Counted from the first letter of the stretch, positions 44,026-53,879 are shown. The stretch: 57,115 nt of DNA from an uncultured Gluconobacter sp. (GCA_937880175.1 CALFLO010000007.1:1-57115); one strand, 5' to 3'. Translations and numbers: made by a program. Notes: a model not told the origin generated them from the letters alone.

Positions 44026-46346
44026 CCGTTTATTCCGAAGGTGCCGATCGTCTTGAACGTGAAGTTGAACAGGATGGTCTCGTTCCGCTGTTCGCCGCCG
44101 ATACGGGTGTATTGCTTGATGTACATGATATCCAGCCCGAAACAGTCATTGGAATAGCCGATCGTGCCACCATTTGCGACGAACTGTTTCCGCGAGAGGC
44201 TGCGGCGGAAGAAACCCGACGCATGGTAGTTGCGCCAGCGCGCTGAGAAGCCACCTGTCACTTCGCTCGTCTTGACCATATAGGGCGCGTTGGGGGCGGA
44301 TTCGCGATAGTCTGTCGCGTAATAATAATATGGCGTCACGGGGGCGTAGATATAGCCGCCGGTCAGGCGGAACATCGGAACGCCGGTGCTGATGAGGCCT
44401 TCACCATAGTCGAACTGGTGGGTCCAGGGATTGAAACGGCCGCGGGCCGTCATGTCCACGAAGCGGTTCGGGCTGACGCGCAGCCGGGCCACCGGGTCCG
44501 ACAGGTGATGGTCGAGGCCGGAATAGGGCAGGCGGTTGTGGGTGATATGTTCCTGAAAGCTCTCGCCGACGAGCATGTCGATGGCGTGGCCGTTCCAGGA
44601 CCAGTTCTGATGGATGCCCACATTGGCGCGGATACCGCCGTCGAGACGGTCCGTACCGAGATAGCGGTTAAGCGAAAACAGCGTGGTGTCCGTAAATTCG
44701 TAGGACAGGCTGTCTTCGTTGGGCAGGTTGCGGTTCTGGGAATTGCCGGTGTTGGGGGCGGCAATGATCTGGGCGATCGGTTCCAGGATCTGCGAACCGT
44801 GACCCTTGGCGAAGCTGCGCAGGAACGGCCAGTTCATCTTCAGCGCGATGGTCGGCTGGACCTGCCCGACGAGATGGTTGCCACCGGCATTCGTGTAATA
44901 GGTTGGCTGCTGATAGGCCTTGGTGGCGTGGTAGACCATCGAATCAAGCCGGGCCGTCAGCAGGAACTGCTGGCCGAGCCTGTTGTGGAACGGGCGGTCC
45001 CACTGGATGGCCGCTTCGCCGCGCTGATCGTTGATGCCGTTCTTGCGATACAGGTTGAAGTCCGTTGTCTGGACGCTGAGGCGGCCGCCGAACATGTCCG
45101 GCTGTCCCTGAAACGCATAGGTCAGACGCGGAAGTGCCCAGGGCAGGTCCGAGTTGCGGATGACGCCCTGGTTCAGGCCCTGATAGGCCTGTCCGTCGAG
45201 CCGCATGTAGGAACCAACACCGTATCCTTCGAGGAACAGGTTGGAGTTCAGCATTTCCTGACCGTAGCCAGGAACACGGTAGTCACGCATGTAATTGGCG
45301 GAACTCGCGACGTTGATGTTCGCGCCGAGTTGCCAGTTGCGGTTGAGGGCGAAATTGGCGCGGCCGAACACGTAACCCTGCACGCCGTATTCGCTGGAGG
45401 CGCCGACATTGTTGCCGAAAGTGTTCCTGTAACGGCTTTCGTCATGGGTGTCGTAGGCAATGCCTCCGGTAACGTCGATCGCGCCGTAATTGAGACGGTT
45501 GCGGTACTGCGCGGTCAGTTCCGGGCCGGTCTTGGTGGAGACGAGGCCGCGGACCGTGAGGTCCTGCTGCTTGTCGATGGCCCAGAAATAGGGAAGCGTG
45601 AAATAGGTGCCGAGATAGCGGTCATGCGGGCTGATGCCGGGCATCAGGAAGCCGCTCTGCCGCTTCACGGATGGATCCGTCATGGAGAAGAACGGGAAAT
45701 AGAAGACGGGCAGGCCGAGCATTTTCAGCCAGGCATGATCGAATTCGAGACGCTTGTGCTGCACGTCCTGTGTCGCGTCGAAGGCCTGGAACTGCCAGAA
45801 CGGGGGCAGGTCAGGGTTTTTTTCGCAGATCTTGCAGGCCGTGTAGACGGCATGCGTCAGGTCGTTGAGCATGCCGTTTGTACGGCGCATGCCGTTGCCG
45901 GCGAGTTTGGCGTTGTCTTCCATGCGGATGAAGATGCCGCTGCCGATGCCGTCATGCATGCCGTGGCTGAACTCGACGTAATCGGCATAGGTCGTGCTGC
46001 CATCGGGTTCCACGACGGCGACATGGCCTCTGGCCGACAGGATGCCGGTGCTGCGGTCATAGGTCACGCGGTCGGCACGCATGGCGTGATCGCCCTGCCA
46101 GACGCGGACATTACCGTCCCATGTGATCAGGCCGTTCTTGGCGTAGCTTTCGCTATCGGCAAGATAGGTCAGGGGATCGGTCTGGGATGTCGGTTTTCCG
46201 ATGACGATGACATGGGAGTTGTCGCGCTGCATCGTGTTGGCAGACATTTTCTGCGGCGCCACGAGCGCGGTTCCAGCCATCAGCGTGGCACCGACGAACG
46301 AAGCGCGTCTGCGGGCGCGTGTTGGGAGCCACAGGGGCACCGTCAT
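44022..46346 (-). CDS. lptD: LPS-assembly protein LptD
   Basis: A 774-residue outer-membrane beta-barrel that inserts lipopolysaccharide on the cell surface. Signal region residues 1-37, an OstA/LptA-like beta-jellyroll (about 40-170, GLITWDGNVRVWQGDHAMRADRV), then the barrel. Cysteines are C171, C174 and C735, matching the separated disulfide design of E. coli LptD. ATG 46346 overlaps the lptG stop by one base; the frame extends 66 bp further upstream but inside lptG. Confidence 0.96.
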   Translation of the reverse strand: MTVPLWLPTRARRRASFVGATLMAGTALVAPQKMSANTMQRDNSHVIVIGKPTSQTDPLTYLADSESYAKNGLITWDGNVRVWQGDHAMRADRVTYDRSTGILSARGHVAVVEPDGSTTYADYVEFSHGMHDGIGSGIFIRMEDNAKLAGNGMRRTNGMLNDLTHAVYTACKICEKNPDLPPFWQFQAFDATQDVQHKRLEFDHAWLKMLGLPVFYFPFFSMTDPSVKRQSGFLMPGISPHDRYLGTYFTLPYFWAIDKQQDLTVRGLVSTKTGPELTAQYRNRLNYGAIDVTGGIAYDTHDESRYRNTFGNNVGASSEYGVQGYVFGRANFALNRNWQLGANINVASSANYMRDYRVPGYGQEMLNSNLFLEGYGVGSYMRLDGQAYQGLNQGVIRNSDLPWALPRLTYAFQGQPDMFGGRLSVQTTDFNLYRKNGINDQRGEAAIQWDRPFHNRLGQQFLLTARLDSMVYHATKAYQQPTYYTNAGGNHLVGQVQPTIALKMNWPFLRSFAKGHGSQILEPIAQIIAAPNTGNSQNRNLPNEDSLSYEFTDTTLFSLNRYLGTDRLDGGIRANVGIHQNWSWNGHAIDMLVGESFQEHITHNRLPYSGLDHHLSDPVARLRVSPNRFVDMTARGRFNPWTHQFDYGEGLISTGVPMFRLTGGYIYAPVTPYYYYATDYRESAPNAPYMVKTSEVTGGFSARWRNYHASGFFRRSLSRKQFVANGGTIGYSNDCFGLDIMYIKQYTRIGGEQRNETILFNFTFKTIGTFGING

Positions 46347-47536
46347 CAACCATCCTCCATGTGCAGCAAAAGGGCCACGGCGAGGCAGAGCCCCGCACCT
46401 GTCGGCGCCCATGCGGCAAGAACCGGCGGCAGGGCACCGGATTCACCAAACTGTTCGGCCACTTTCGAGATGGTGAACAGCGCAAAGCCTGCGGCGATTC
46501 CCGATCCCAGCATCCGGGCCACGCCGCCGCGCCGTGTCGGACGCATCGAGAAGCCTGCGGATACCAATGCCATGGTCCCGGCCAGAATGGGAAGGGCCAG
46601 CAGCGACTGGAAATGAAGTCTGTGCCGGATGGAGGGGAATCCCGAACGCTCCAGAAGGTTGATAAAGCCCGGAAGTGCGAAGACGGACAGCGTGTCGGGC
46701 GATGCAAAACTTTCCTGAACGCGACCGACCGTCAGATCGGATGGCAGGATCATGTCTCCGATCTGCTTTGGCAGGTGATCGGGTTGCAGGATGGAGGTCC
46801 CGTGCAGGATCCACTGGTGATCGCCCAGCGCACCCTGCGGGGCTTCAACGCGGACAATCAGGCGGTCCCGGTCATCAAGGCGGAAAATCGAGACACCCGA
46901 GACTTTCAGGGCGCCTGCGACGAGGTGTACGTCCTGGGCATGCAGGATCGCAACGCCATGCGGAACCAGCCCGTCATCGGACTGTCTGAGCCACAGGGCG
47001 CCACCGTTGAGGGTCAGGGGGCCGCCACCTGTGCGCAGATAGGTCTGATCCAGCATTTCGGCACTGCGGAACATGGTCGAGGACAGGGCGGAGATGCCGG
47101 TTGTTGTCAAAAGGCCGGTCAGCAGGGCGCAGGCCAGCGGGCTGGCGAGGAACTGCCAGGCTGAAATACCGGCGGCGCGCGCGACGATGAGTTCGGAAGA
47201 CCGCGTCAGGCGTGAGAAGCAGACAATCCCGCCCAGCAGGATGCCGAAGGGCAGCACATAGATGATGTAGTAGGGAACGTGCAGGACTGCGATCTTGACG
47301 ATGAGGCTGGCCGGGACGTTGGGGCGTGTCGCCGCGCGGCGCAGCAGATCGATGAAGTCGAACAGGGAGACCAGTCCGGTCAGGGCCAGCACCATGGACA
47401 GGGTGCTGAGCATGAACTGCCGCGCGATGTAGATCGCGAGTGTCGTGGAGAAGCCGGCATGGTCGTCAGTGGTGCTGAAGGCCTGGAACAGGGATGTCAG
47501 CCATGGGCCCGGGCGGGAAGACGGGATGGCCTTCAT
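46346..47536 (-). CDS. lptG: LPS export ABC transporter permease LptG
   Basis: A 396-residue YjgP/YjgQ-family permease with six predicted helices split by a large periplasmic domain (about residues 120-290). SLFDFIDLLRR near the second helix and LPFGILLGGIVCFSRLTRSSELIVARAAG are family blocks. Together with LptF and the cytoplasmic ATPase LptB it extracts LPS from the inner membrane. ATG 47536 overlaps the lptF stop by 4 bp. Confidence 0.93.
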   Translation of the reverse strand: MKAIPSSRPGPWLTSLFQAFSTTDDHAGFSTTLAIYIARQFMLSTLSMVLALTGLVSLFDFIDLLRRAATRPNVPASLIVKIAVLHVPYYIIYVLPFGILLGGIVCFSRLTRSSELIVARAAGISAWQFLASPLACALLTGLLTTTGISALSSTMFRSAEMLDQTYLRTGGGPLTLNGGALWLRQSDDGLVPHGVAILHAQDVHLVAGALKVSGVSIFRLDDRDRLIVRVEAPQGALGDHQWILHGTSILQPDHLPKQIGDMILPSDLTVGRVQESFASPDTLSVFALPGFINLLERSGFPSIRHRLHFQSLLALPILAGTMALVSAGFSMRPTRRGGVARMLGSGIAAGFALFTISKVAEQFGESGALPPVLAAWAPTGAGLCLAVALLLHMEDG

Positions 47537-48696
47537 CGGGCGGCTTCCGTGGATGTCGATGCGGGCTGACGCACGGTTCCGGTCCATTGTTCAAGGAAGA
47601 GCATGACGGCGCAGACGATGGCCGGGAGAATGGCCTCAAGCCAGATCAGTGGCACAAGCGCGAGATGTCGTCCGGCGAGGTTCTGAAGCATGAGTGAGAT
47701 CGCCAGAAGTCCGACAACGGTGAGGATCGCGGTCAGGGGACGCGTGATGTTGCCATGACGTGAGAAGGCCCCCCGAAGCACGGTGACCAGACCGATCATG
47801 GCGAAGGACAGGGCTGTCAGCGGGGAGGTGAGCCGGCGCCATGCCACGACGATGTTCTTGCCACGGTCACGCTCGGAGACTTCGTGCGGATCGGGATGAA
47901 ACAGTTCGCCGAGGGACATTTCGTCCGGGTCCCGGTCCTCGTGGTTGTTGTGGCGTGCCGAGGTCAGGTCGATCGTGTTGCGGCCAAAGGTCAGGACGTT
48001 GAGGCGTCCGGTATGGCGGTCGATTTCCTCGCGGGAGCCGTCATACAGAACAACGCGCGGCTGATCGTTCACCACGACCATGGTCCCGCGTTCCGCAAGG
48101 ATCGTGGTGTGGGAATCGGGGTCACGGTCATCTTCGACCAGAACGCCGTGCAACTGGCCATCGCTGGTGCGTCCGCGCACATAGACCGTCAGGTCATTGG
48201 ACAGGGTGGTGAACACGCCGTCCTGTAGCAGGAAGGCGGCCATGCGGTTGCGGATCTGGAACTCGTAGCGGTGAAACGCATGATACGATACCGGGGCGAG
48301 CCACAGGGTCAGGGCATAGCACAGGACTACCGAGAAGAACGCGCAGAGCAGGCCGGGTCGTGCGAGTTCCAGCGGTGAGCGGCCGGCGGCGCGCATGACC
48401 GTGAGTTCCCGGTCTCCCACCATCCGCTGATAGGTGAACAGCACGACCAGAAAGGTCGTGATGGGCAGAATGACAGCGATGAAGGACGGGAGCATCAGCG
48501 ACGTGAGCTGGATGAAAACCCGCAGGGACAGGCCGTGCTGTACCACCATCGAGACGAAGTGCAGCGACTGGGTCAGCCAGATCAGCGCCGTGGCACCGCC
48601 CGTCAGCGCCAGCAGGGCGACGAGAAGCTGACGGAGAATATAGCGGTCGAGCAGAGGCAGGATCTGCCGCCCGGAGGTACCGGAGGATGAGGCCAT
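47533..48696 (-). CDS. lptF: LPS export ABC transporter permease LptF
   Basis: A 387-residue YjgP/YjgQ-family permease with the same helix layout as LptG: LDRYILRQLLVALLALTG at the start, FTYQRMVGDRELTVMRAAG, a periplasmic domain (about 125-280) and three C-terminal helices. Order lptF-lptG-lptD is preserved. Family assignment is firm; F versus G is by position. Confidence 0.93.
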   Translation of the reverse strand: MASSSGTSGRQILPLLDRYILRQLLVALLALTGGATALIWLTQSLHFVSMVVQHGLSLRVFIQLTSLMLPSFIAVILPITTFLVVLFTYQRMVGDRELTVMRAAGRSPLELARPGLLCAFFSVVLCYALTLWLAPVSYHAFHRYEFQIRNRMAAFLLQDGVFTTLSNDLTVYVRGRTSDGQLHGVLVEDDRDPDSHTTILAERGTMVVVNDQPRVVLYDGSREEIDRHTGRLNVLTFGRNTIDLTSARHNNHEDRDPDEMSLGELFHPDPHEVSERDRGKNIVVAWRRLTSPLTALSFAMIGLVTVLRGAFSRHGNITRPLTAILTVVGLLAISLMLQNLAGRHLALVPLIWLEAILPAIVCAVMLFLEQWTGTVRQPASTSTEAAR

Positions 48697-48753
48697 GGCC
48701 CTTCATCTATCCCTAGCGCGTGGCGGGAGGAAGGCGAAAAAACGAAACAGTTT

Positions 48754-49251
48754 CTATCGCAGATAGGACGCTCGGTCGATGGGCGCCCTTGTGACCGACA
48801 GGCTGTGATAAAACTCCGTTCCGGCGATGCCGACCAGCAGCCCCGCACCAGCCGCGAAGACCAGCGCGATGTAACGCCATGGCCGTTGCATGCGGGCGGT
48901 CACGATCTCCATCTGCATGATCCCCAGATCGGTCTGGCATCGGCCCAGACGCATCTGTGCCGTCCGGGTGTCTGATTCGCTCTGGCCAAGGCGGCGTTCC
49001 AGCCCGGAAACCTGCGCCCGGAGCCGTTTTTCGCGATCGGATGTTTCTTTCTGCGGCACTGTCCCGATGCGGCTGATGAACAGGTTCTTCAGCGCGCCGC
49101 CCGTGATGCTGTCGCGCTGGGCCATCTGGCGGATCCGCTCCAGCGCCGTTGCGGCATGGCCCGGCTGTTCGTCCAGAACCAGTGCCAGAATGTCCGACAG
49201 GATCTTGATTTCCCGGGGGTCCATTTCTCTGGGGTCGGGCGGCCGCGCCAT
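48754..49251 (-). CDS. Coiled-coil protein with one C-terminal membrane helix
   Basis: A 165-residue protein I cannot assign to a family. Residues 1-60 are helical, residues ~70-120 form a coiled coil (SGLERRLGQSESDTRTAQMR), and residues ~127-147 are a membrane helix (YIALVFAAGAGLLVGIAGTEF). The tail is short and basic. It lies 2 bp after tsaC and 57 bp before lptF in the same direction. Probably an inner-membrane protein with its coiled coil in the cytoplasm; function unknown. Confidence 0.8.
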   Translation of the reverse strand: MARPPDPREMDPREIKILSDILALVLDEQPGHAATALERIRQMAQRDSITGGALKNLFISRIGTVPQKETSDREKRLRAQVSGLERRLGQSESDTRTAQMRLGRCQTDLGIMQMEIVTARMQRPWRYIALVFAAGAGLLVGIAGTEFYHSLSVTRAPIDRASYLR

Positions 49252-49253
49252 GC

Positions 49254-50267
49254 TCAGGACAGGGTCGCGGTGTCTGGACGCGGTTCGGCGGCGCGGCGCA
49301 GGCGGTCACGGATGGCGAGGCCGAGCCCGTGGCGGGGGATCGTCTGGGCGGCGATGGTTTTCAGGCCGCGACGGGATCCTTCCGCATCCAGAAAGCGCAG
49401 CCCGGCGAAAAGACGCGCCGCGGCTTCTTCCAGATTACCACTTTCGCTCAGGTTCCATGTCAGCCGCGCGCCGGGCAGCGGTGTGCCGAAAGCGAGCTGG
49501 GCTTCATCGGAGGCGATGGATGCGGCGTCCAGCCTGACGGGCAGGCTCGGGGCGTAATGCGAGGCCAGCCTGCCGGGTGAGGCGGGAGCAATTTCGGAAA
49601 AATCGTCCGGATGGTGGATGGGGCCACACAGTTCGGTCAGCTCTTCGAGCGTGACGCCGCCCGGACGCAGGAGAACGGGCACTTCGCGGGTCAGGTCCAG
49701 TACCGTACTTTCCACGCCGATCGAACAGGGGCCGGAATCCAGAACTGCGTCGATCCGTCCGTCCAGCGAGCGCAGGACGTGGAACGCATCGGACGGGCTG
49801 ACCGTGCCCGAGACGTTCGCGGAGGGCGCTGCAACGGGCGCGCCGACTTCACGGAGCAGGGCCAGAGCCGTTTTGCCGCGCGGAACACGCAGCGCCAGTG
49901 TGGACAGGCCCGCAGCAGCCAGATCGGACACGGTTGAGTTCGGTGAGCGGGGGAGCACCATTGTCAGCGGGCCGGGCCAGAAACGCGCGGCCAGTGCATG
50001 CGCAATCTCTTCCATCCTGCCGCTCAGCGAGGCCTGCGCGAAGGCGCTTTCGGCATCAGGAAGATGGCTGATGAGTGGGTTGAAGCGCGGGCGTCCCTTG
50101 GCGGCGAAAATCCGGGCGACAGCGGTGTCGGACGAGGCAATGGCGCCAAGGCCGTAAACGGTCTCGGTTCCGAAGGCGACCAGCTTGCCGGCTTTCAGAA
50201 GTTCGGCGGCGCGGCGGATACCTTCAGGTGTGGCGGTCAGGCGTTCGGTGTGGCGTGTGTCGCTCAA
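49254..50267 (-). CDS. tsaC: L-threonylcarbamoyladenylate synthase (Sua5 type)
   Basis: A 337-residue enzyme that makes threonylcarbamoyl-AMP for the t6A modification of tRNA. The YrdC fold shows KLVAFGTETVYGLGA (near 29), KGRPRFNPLI and PVAAPSANVSG; the extra C-terminal ~100 residues (starting SPGRLASHYAPS) identify the two-domain Sua5 form. Overlaps cysQ by 4 bp. Confidence 0.95.
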   Translation of the reverse strand: MSDTRHTERLTATPEGIRRAAELLKAGKLVAFGTETVYGLGAIASSDTAVARIFAAKGRPRFNPLISHLPDAESAFAQASLSGRMEEIAHALAARFWPGPLTMVLPRSPNSTVSDLAAAGLSTLALRVPRGKTALALLREVGAPVAAPSANVSGTVSPSDAFHVLRSLDGRIDAVLDSGPCSIGVESTVLDLTREVPVLLRPGGVTLEELTELCGPIHHPDDFSEIAPASPGRLASHYAPSLPVRLDAASIASDEAQLAFGTPLPGARLTWNLSESGNLEEAAARLFAGLRFLDAEGSRRGLKTIAAQTIPRHGLGLAIRDRLRRAAEPRPDTATLS

Positions 50268-51061
50268 GATGCGCCTCCCGTGCAGTAGAAGGAGCCGTTC
50301 AGCCTATCGGGCTTGCCGTAACGCAGGGGCGCGCCGGTCTCGTCGAGCAGGGCGCCACCTGCGGCTTCAAGAATGGCCTGGGGGGCAGCCGTGTCCCATT
50401 CCATCGTGGGTCCGAAGCGGGGGTAAAAATCCGCAGCCCCTTCGGCGACCCGCATGAATTTGACCGAGGACGACAGCTTGTCGATCGAGGCGACCTTGCG
50501 CCCGGCGAGCCAGCGGTCCAGCAGTTCAGGATTGCCGTGATGGCTGGAGGCCAGCACGCGCAGGCCCTCTTCAGGGGGCGTAGCGGTGCGGATCGGGGTG
50601 CTGTGTGTGCCGTCTGAACGGTGCGCGCCGAGGCCCTGACCGCCGCTGTAGATCAGGCCGTAACCGGGGAGGGCGACCACGCCCAGAACCGGCCGGTCAT
50701 GGCGGACCAGACCGATATTGACGGTGAAATCCTTCCCGCCCGATGCAAAACCGCGCGTTCCGTCCAGCGGATCAACCAGCCAATAGGAGTCTTCCGCGCT
50801 CACCCGGATACCTGCCGACATTTCTTCTTCGCCAATGGCGGGGATGGACGGGCAGGCCGCACGCAGGCCGGACAGGATATGCTGTTCGGAGGCATGGTCC
50901 GCTTCCGTAACCGGGGAGGCATCGTCCTTGATGTCTGTCCGGAAACCGCGTTCGCGGATGGCGTTGATGATGTCCGAGGCTTCGGATGCAAGCCGGAATG
51001 CCAGGGCCAGAAGGGCGCGGTCATCGTCCGCACGGACGATGATGGGGGAGGCAGAAGTCAT
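50264..51061 (-). CDS. cysQ: 3'(2'),5'-bisphosphate nucleotidase CysQ
   Basis: A 265-residue metal-dependent phosphatase that removes the 3' phosphate of PAP from sulfate assimilation. The inositol monophosphatase motifs are IGEEEMSAG (metal-binding glutamates) and DPLDGTRGFASGG (near residue 97), followed by WDTAAPQAILEAAGG. Start of the long minus-strand unit that ends with rsmA. Confidence 0.94.
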   Translation of the reverse strand: MTSASPIIVRADDDRALLALAFRLASEASDIINAIRERGFRTDIKDDASPVTEADHASEQHILSGLRAACPSIPAIGEEEMSAGIRVSAEDSYWLVDPLDGTRGFASGGKDFTVNIGLVRHDRPVLGVVALPGYGLIYSGGQGLGAHRSDGTHSTPIRTATPPEEGLRVLASSHHGNPELLDRWLAGRKVASIDKLSSSVKFMRVAEGAADFYPRFGPTMEWDTAAPQAILEAAGGALLDETGAPLRYGKPDRLNGSFYCTGGAS

Positions 51062-51111
51062 TTGTCCAGACTACTCCAAGATGGCTTTTGCGTCATGTGC
51101 TGATGCACCCG

Positions 51112-51780
51112 TTATTGTAGGCAGGTCGGGACAGGCTCTTGGTCGCCGTTCCATTTTGCAAACGGGATTTTTGTCGCCGCACTCAGGGCGATATCCGCGT
51201 GGCATGTCGTGACAGGAGACTGGAGCGTGGTGCGGAGCGCGAAATAGAACAGTGTGCTGCCCGGTTCTCCGTCTCCTTTCGTCAACTGGTAGATGCGGAT
51301 ATGCGCGGGGCTCAACTGGGGGACCGGATTGGTGCCGTTGTCGCGGGTGCTTACGAACAGCAGGAGGGCCGGTTTTCCGTTCACGTGGCCCGACGCGAAA
51401 TGGATGGTCTGGAGCGCGTCTTCGCCGGTGTGGGGAATGTCCTGCACCATGTCGAGAAGCTGGCCATTATGGTCTGCATCCTCCGTGCCTACGAGGGTGG
51501 TGCGGTCCGGCTGTTCGGTATCGGGGGTGCTCACGGCATACAGGGTATAGCCCCATGCATTTCCGTTCTCGCGCCAGAACGGGGTGATGGTCACGGGAGG
51601 AAACCCTGTGGGGTGAACTGTGACGGGTCTGTTGCCGATCAGGATCGGCTGGATGTCAGTCATTTTCGAGGTGGGTTTGGTACTGGCAGCGGCGGCATGC
51701 CCGTGTGGGGGAGCGAAAGCGAGGCCGGAGCAGAGCATCAGCGTCAGGACAGAACGGCGCATCACGTGGTCTTTCTTCAT
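51112..51780 (-). CDS. Secreted protein of unknown function
   Basis: A 222-residue exported protein. The signal peptide is about residues 1-30 (start could be the internal ATG at residue 7, MRRSVLTLML), ending in an Ala-rich AAAAS. The mature part is predicted mainly beta (TVHPTGFPPVTITPFWREN, HVNGKPALLLFVSTRDNG) and has two cysteines near the C-terminus (about 206 and 220) that could form a disulfide. I do not recognise the family. It precedes cysQ by 50 bp and is divergent from pepA. Confidence 0.7.
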   Translation of the reverse strand: MKKDHVMRRSVLTLMLCSGLAFAPPHGHAAAASTKPTSKMTDIQPILIGNRPVTVHPTGFPPVTITPFWRENGNAWGYTLYAVSTPDTEQPDRTTLVGTEDADHNGQLLDMVQDIPHTGEDALQTIHFASGHVNGKPALLLFVSTRDNGTNPVPQLSPAHIRIYQLTKGDGEPGSTLFYFALRTTLQSPVTTCHADIALSAATKIPFAKWNGDQEPVPTCLQ

Positions 51781-51865
51781 GCCGGGTGAGCGGAGGACTT
51801 GTATGGGCGGTCGGTGTTCCCGATAACGGAGGCAACGACTTCATGTTTCGGACGACAGGACCATC

Positions 51866-53335
51866 ATGCTTTCAGTGATTTTCGATTCCCTTCCAGCATT
51901 TTCTGCGGATGCCCCCAAGGCTGTTGTCCTGCTGTGCGAGGCGGCGGCTGGCGAGACATTTGCCACGCTGGATAAGGCTTCGGCCGGTGCGCTCTCGCGC
52001 GCTGTGGCCCTGAAGGGCTTCAAGGGAGAGGCCGGGCAGAGCGTGGTACTCCCGGCTCCAGCCGAGGGGCTGTCGCAGATCGTGCTTGCTGGCGTGACGC
52101 CGAAAGGTGCTGCTGTGGATGCCGTGGCGGTCGAGAACGCGGCCGGTCGTGCGGTGCTGTTGCTGGATGGTGTCGAGAGCGCGGTTCTGGCCGTCTCCGA
52201 AGGGCTGGAGCAGTTTGCTCCGCAAGCGGCTCTGGGTGCGCGCCTCGCATCCTATGATTTCGATCTGTATCGCACCAAGAAGCCCACCAGCCGTCCGGTT
52301 CTGAAGACGCTGCATGTCGCGGTGTCCGATGTGGCAGCAGCGCAGACGCGCTGGGCGGCTCTGGATGCGGTGTCCCAGGGTGTGATCCTGACGCGGAATC
52401 TGGTGAGCGAGCCGCCGAATGTGCTTTATCCCCAGACCTTTACGCAGCGTATCGAAGAGCTGCGTGAACTGGGCCTGACGGTTGAGGTTCTCGACGAGAA
52501 GGCCATGACGGAGCTGGGCTTTGGCGCGCTTCTGGGTGTGGCGCAGGGCAGTGTGCACAAGCCACGGACGGTGATTGTCCGTCACGATGGCGGTGGCAGC
52601 GAGGCGCCTCTGGCGTTCATCGGCAAGGGTGTGACGTTCGACAGCGGCGGCATCTCCATCAAGCCTGCGGCTGGCATGGACGAGATGAAGACCGATATGG
52701 GTGGCGCGGCGACCGTGATCGGTCTGATGAGCGCGCTGGCCCGTCGCAAGGCACCAGTGAATGCGATCGGGGTAGTGGGCCTTGTCGAGAACATGGTGTC
52801 CGGCGGGGCGCAGCGTCCGGGCGATATCGTGCGGGCCTATGATGGTCAGACGATCGAAGTGCTGAACACTGACGCGGAGGGGCGTCTCGTTCTGGCGGAT
52901 GTGCTGTCCTATACGCGGGCGCGTTTCAGCCCGAAGCTGATGGTCAATCTGGCGACGCTGACGGGTGCGATCGTGGTCAGCCTTGGCTACGAGAACGCGG
53001 GTCTGTTCAGCAACAGCGATACGCTGGCGAAGGGGCTGGCCGAGGCCGGGGCGCAGGTTGGTGAAGGGCTGTGGCGGATGCCGATGGGCGAGGCCTATAA
53101 CCGCGAGCTCAATTCTGACATTGCCGATATGAAGAACATCGGCGGCCGTCCGGGCAGCGCCATTCTTGCAGCCGAGTTTCTCAAGCGCTTCGTGGGCGAC
53201 ACGGACTGGGCGCATCTGGATATCGCCGGGACGGCCTGGAAGACCAAGGCGTCCGCTATCGCGCCGAAGGGTGCGACGGGCTTTGGCGTGCGTCTGCTGG
53301 ACTGTTTCGTGAAGTCCCACGAAGCCAGCGCCTGA
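51866..53335 (+). CDS. pepA: Leucyl aminopeptidase
   Basis: A 489-residue M17 cytosol aminopeptidase with two metal ions. Metal and catalytic residues are in FIGKGVTFDSGGISIKPAAG (near residue 252) and the signature NTDAEGRLVLAD (near 334). The N-terminal ~160 residues are the variable macrodomain-like part. It removes N-terminal residues from peptides. ATG 51866 lies behind ACGACAGGACC. holC follows after 16 bp, an order shared with many proteobacteria. Confidence 0.96.
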   Translation: MLSVIFDSLPAFSADAPKAVVLLCEAAAGETFATLDKASAGALSRAVALKGFKGEAGQSVVLPAPAEGLSQIVLAGVTPKGAAVDAVAVENAAGRAVLLLDGVESAVLAVSEGLEQFAPQAALGARLASYDFDLYRTKKPTSRPVLKTLHVAVSDVAAAQTRWAALDAVSQGVILTRNLVSEPPNVLYPQTFTQRIEELRELGLTVEVLDEKAMTELGFGALLGVAQGSVHKPRTVIVRHDGGGSEAPLAFIGKGVTFDSGGISIKPAAGMDEMKTDMGGAATVIGLMSALARRKAPVNAIGVVGLVENMVSGGAQRPGDIVRAYDGQTIEVLNTDAEGRLVLADVLSYTRARFSPKLMVNLATLTGAIVVSLGYENAGLFSNSDTLAKGLAEAGAQVGEGLWRMPMGEAYNRELNSDIADMKNIGGRPGSAILAAEFLKRFVGDTDWAHLDIAGTAWKTKASAIAPKGATGFGVRLLDCFVKSHEASA

Positions 53336-53351
53336 GAAGCGGGACCACGCT

Positions 53352-53795
53352 GTGGATGTCGGGTTCTATCATCTGACGCGCACGCCGCTTGAAGAAGCGC
53401 TTCCGGCCCTGCTGGGCCGGACGCTGGATGCGGGGGAGCGTGCGCTTGTGCGGTGTCCGGATGCGGCTGCGGTCATGGCGCTGGATACGGCGCTCTGGGC
53501 GTGCCGCGATCCGGTCTGGCTTCCGCATGGCACAGTCAAGACCGGTCACGCAGCCCGGCAGCCGATCTGGCTGACCGAGGGCGACGACGTGCCCAATGAG
53601 GCGCGGTTTCTGTTTCGCGTTGACGGGGCGGGGGGCGATGAGTTCGCGCCTTTCACCCGGATTTTCGATCTGTTCGATGGCGGAAATCCGCACTCGGTTC
53701 AGCGGGCAAGACAACGCTGGGTGGCGATGAAATCTTCCGGTCACAATCTCGTGTACTGGAAACAGGAAGAGCGGGGCTGGAAAAAGGCGGGGTAA
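53352..53795 (+). CDS. holC: DNA polymerase III chi subunit
   Basis: A 147-residue HolC protein, which links the clamp loader to single-stranded DNA-binding protein. VGFYHLTRTPLEEALPALLG opens the domain, with RIFDLFDGGNPHSVQRARQRW as the conserved C-terminal block. GTG start at 53352 behind AGAAGCGGGA. Co-transcribed with pepA. Confidence 0.93.
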   Translation: MDVGFYHLTRTPLEEALPALLGRTLDAGERALVRCPDAAAVMALDTALWACRDPVWLPHGTVKTGHAARQPIWLTEGDDVPNEARFLFRVDGAGGDEFAPFTRIFDLFDGGNPHSVQRARQRWVAMKSSGHNLVYWKQEERGWKKAG

Positions 53796-53879
53796 GGTTT
53801 CAAACTGTGTCTGAAGCCATTGATGGAAAGCGCAACGTATCCGAGGTGTTTTTCATTTCACTGGAGAGGACGCCTGACT

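Noticed and set aside
44418..46616. A 732-codon open frame opposite lptD
   Set aside because: Same GC-driven shadow; the lptD frame has clear signal, jellyroll and barrel features.
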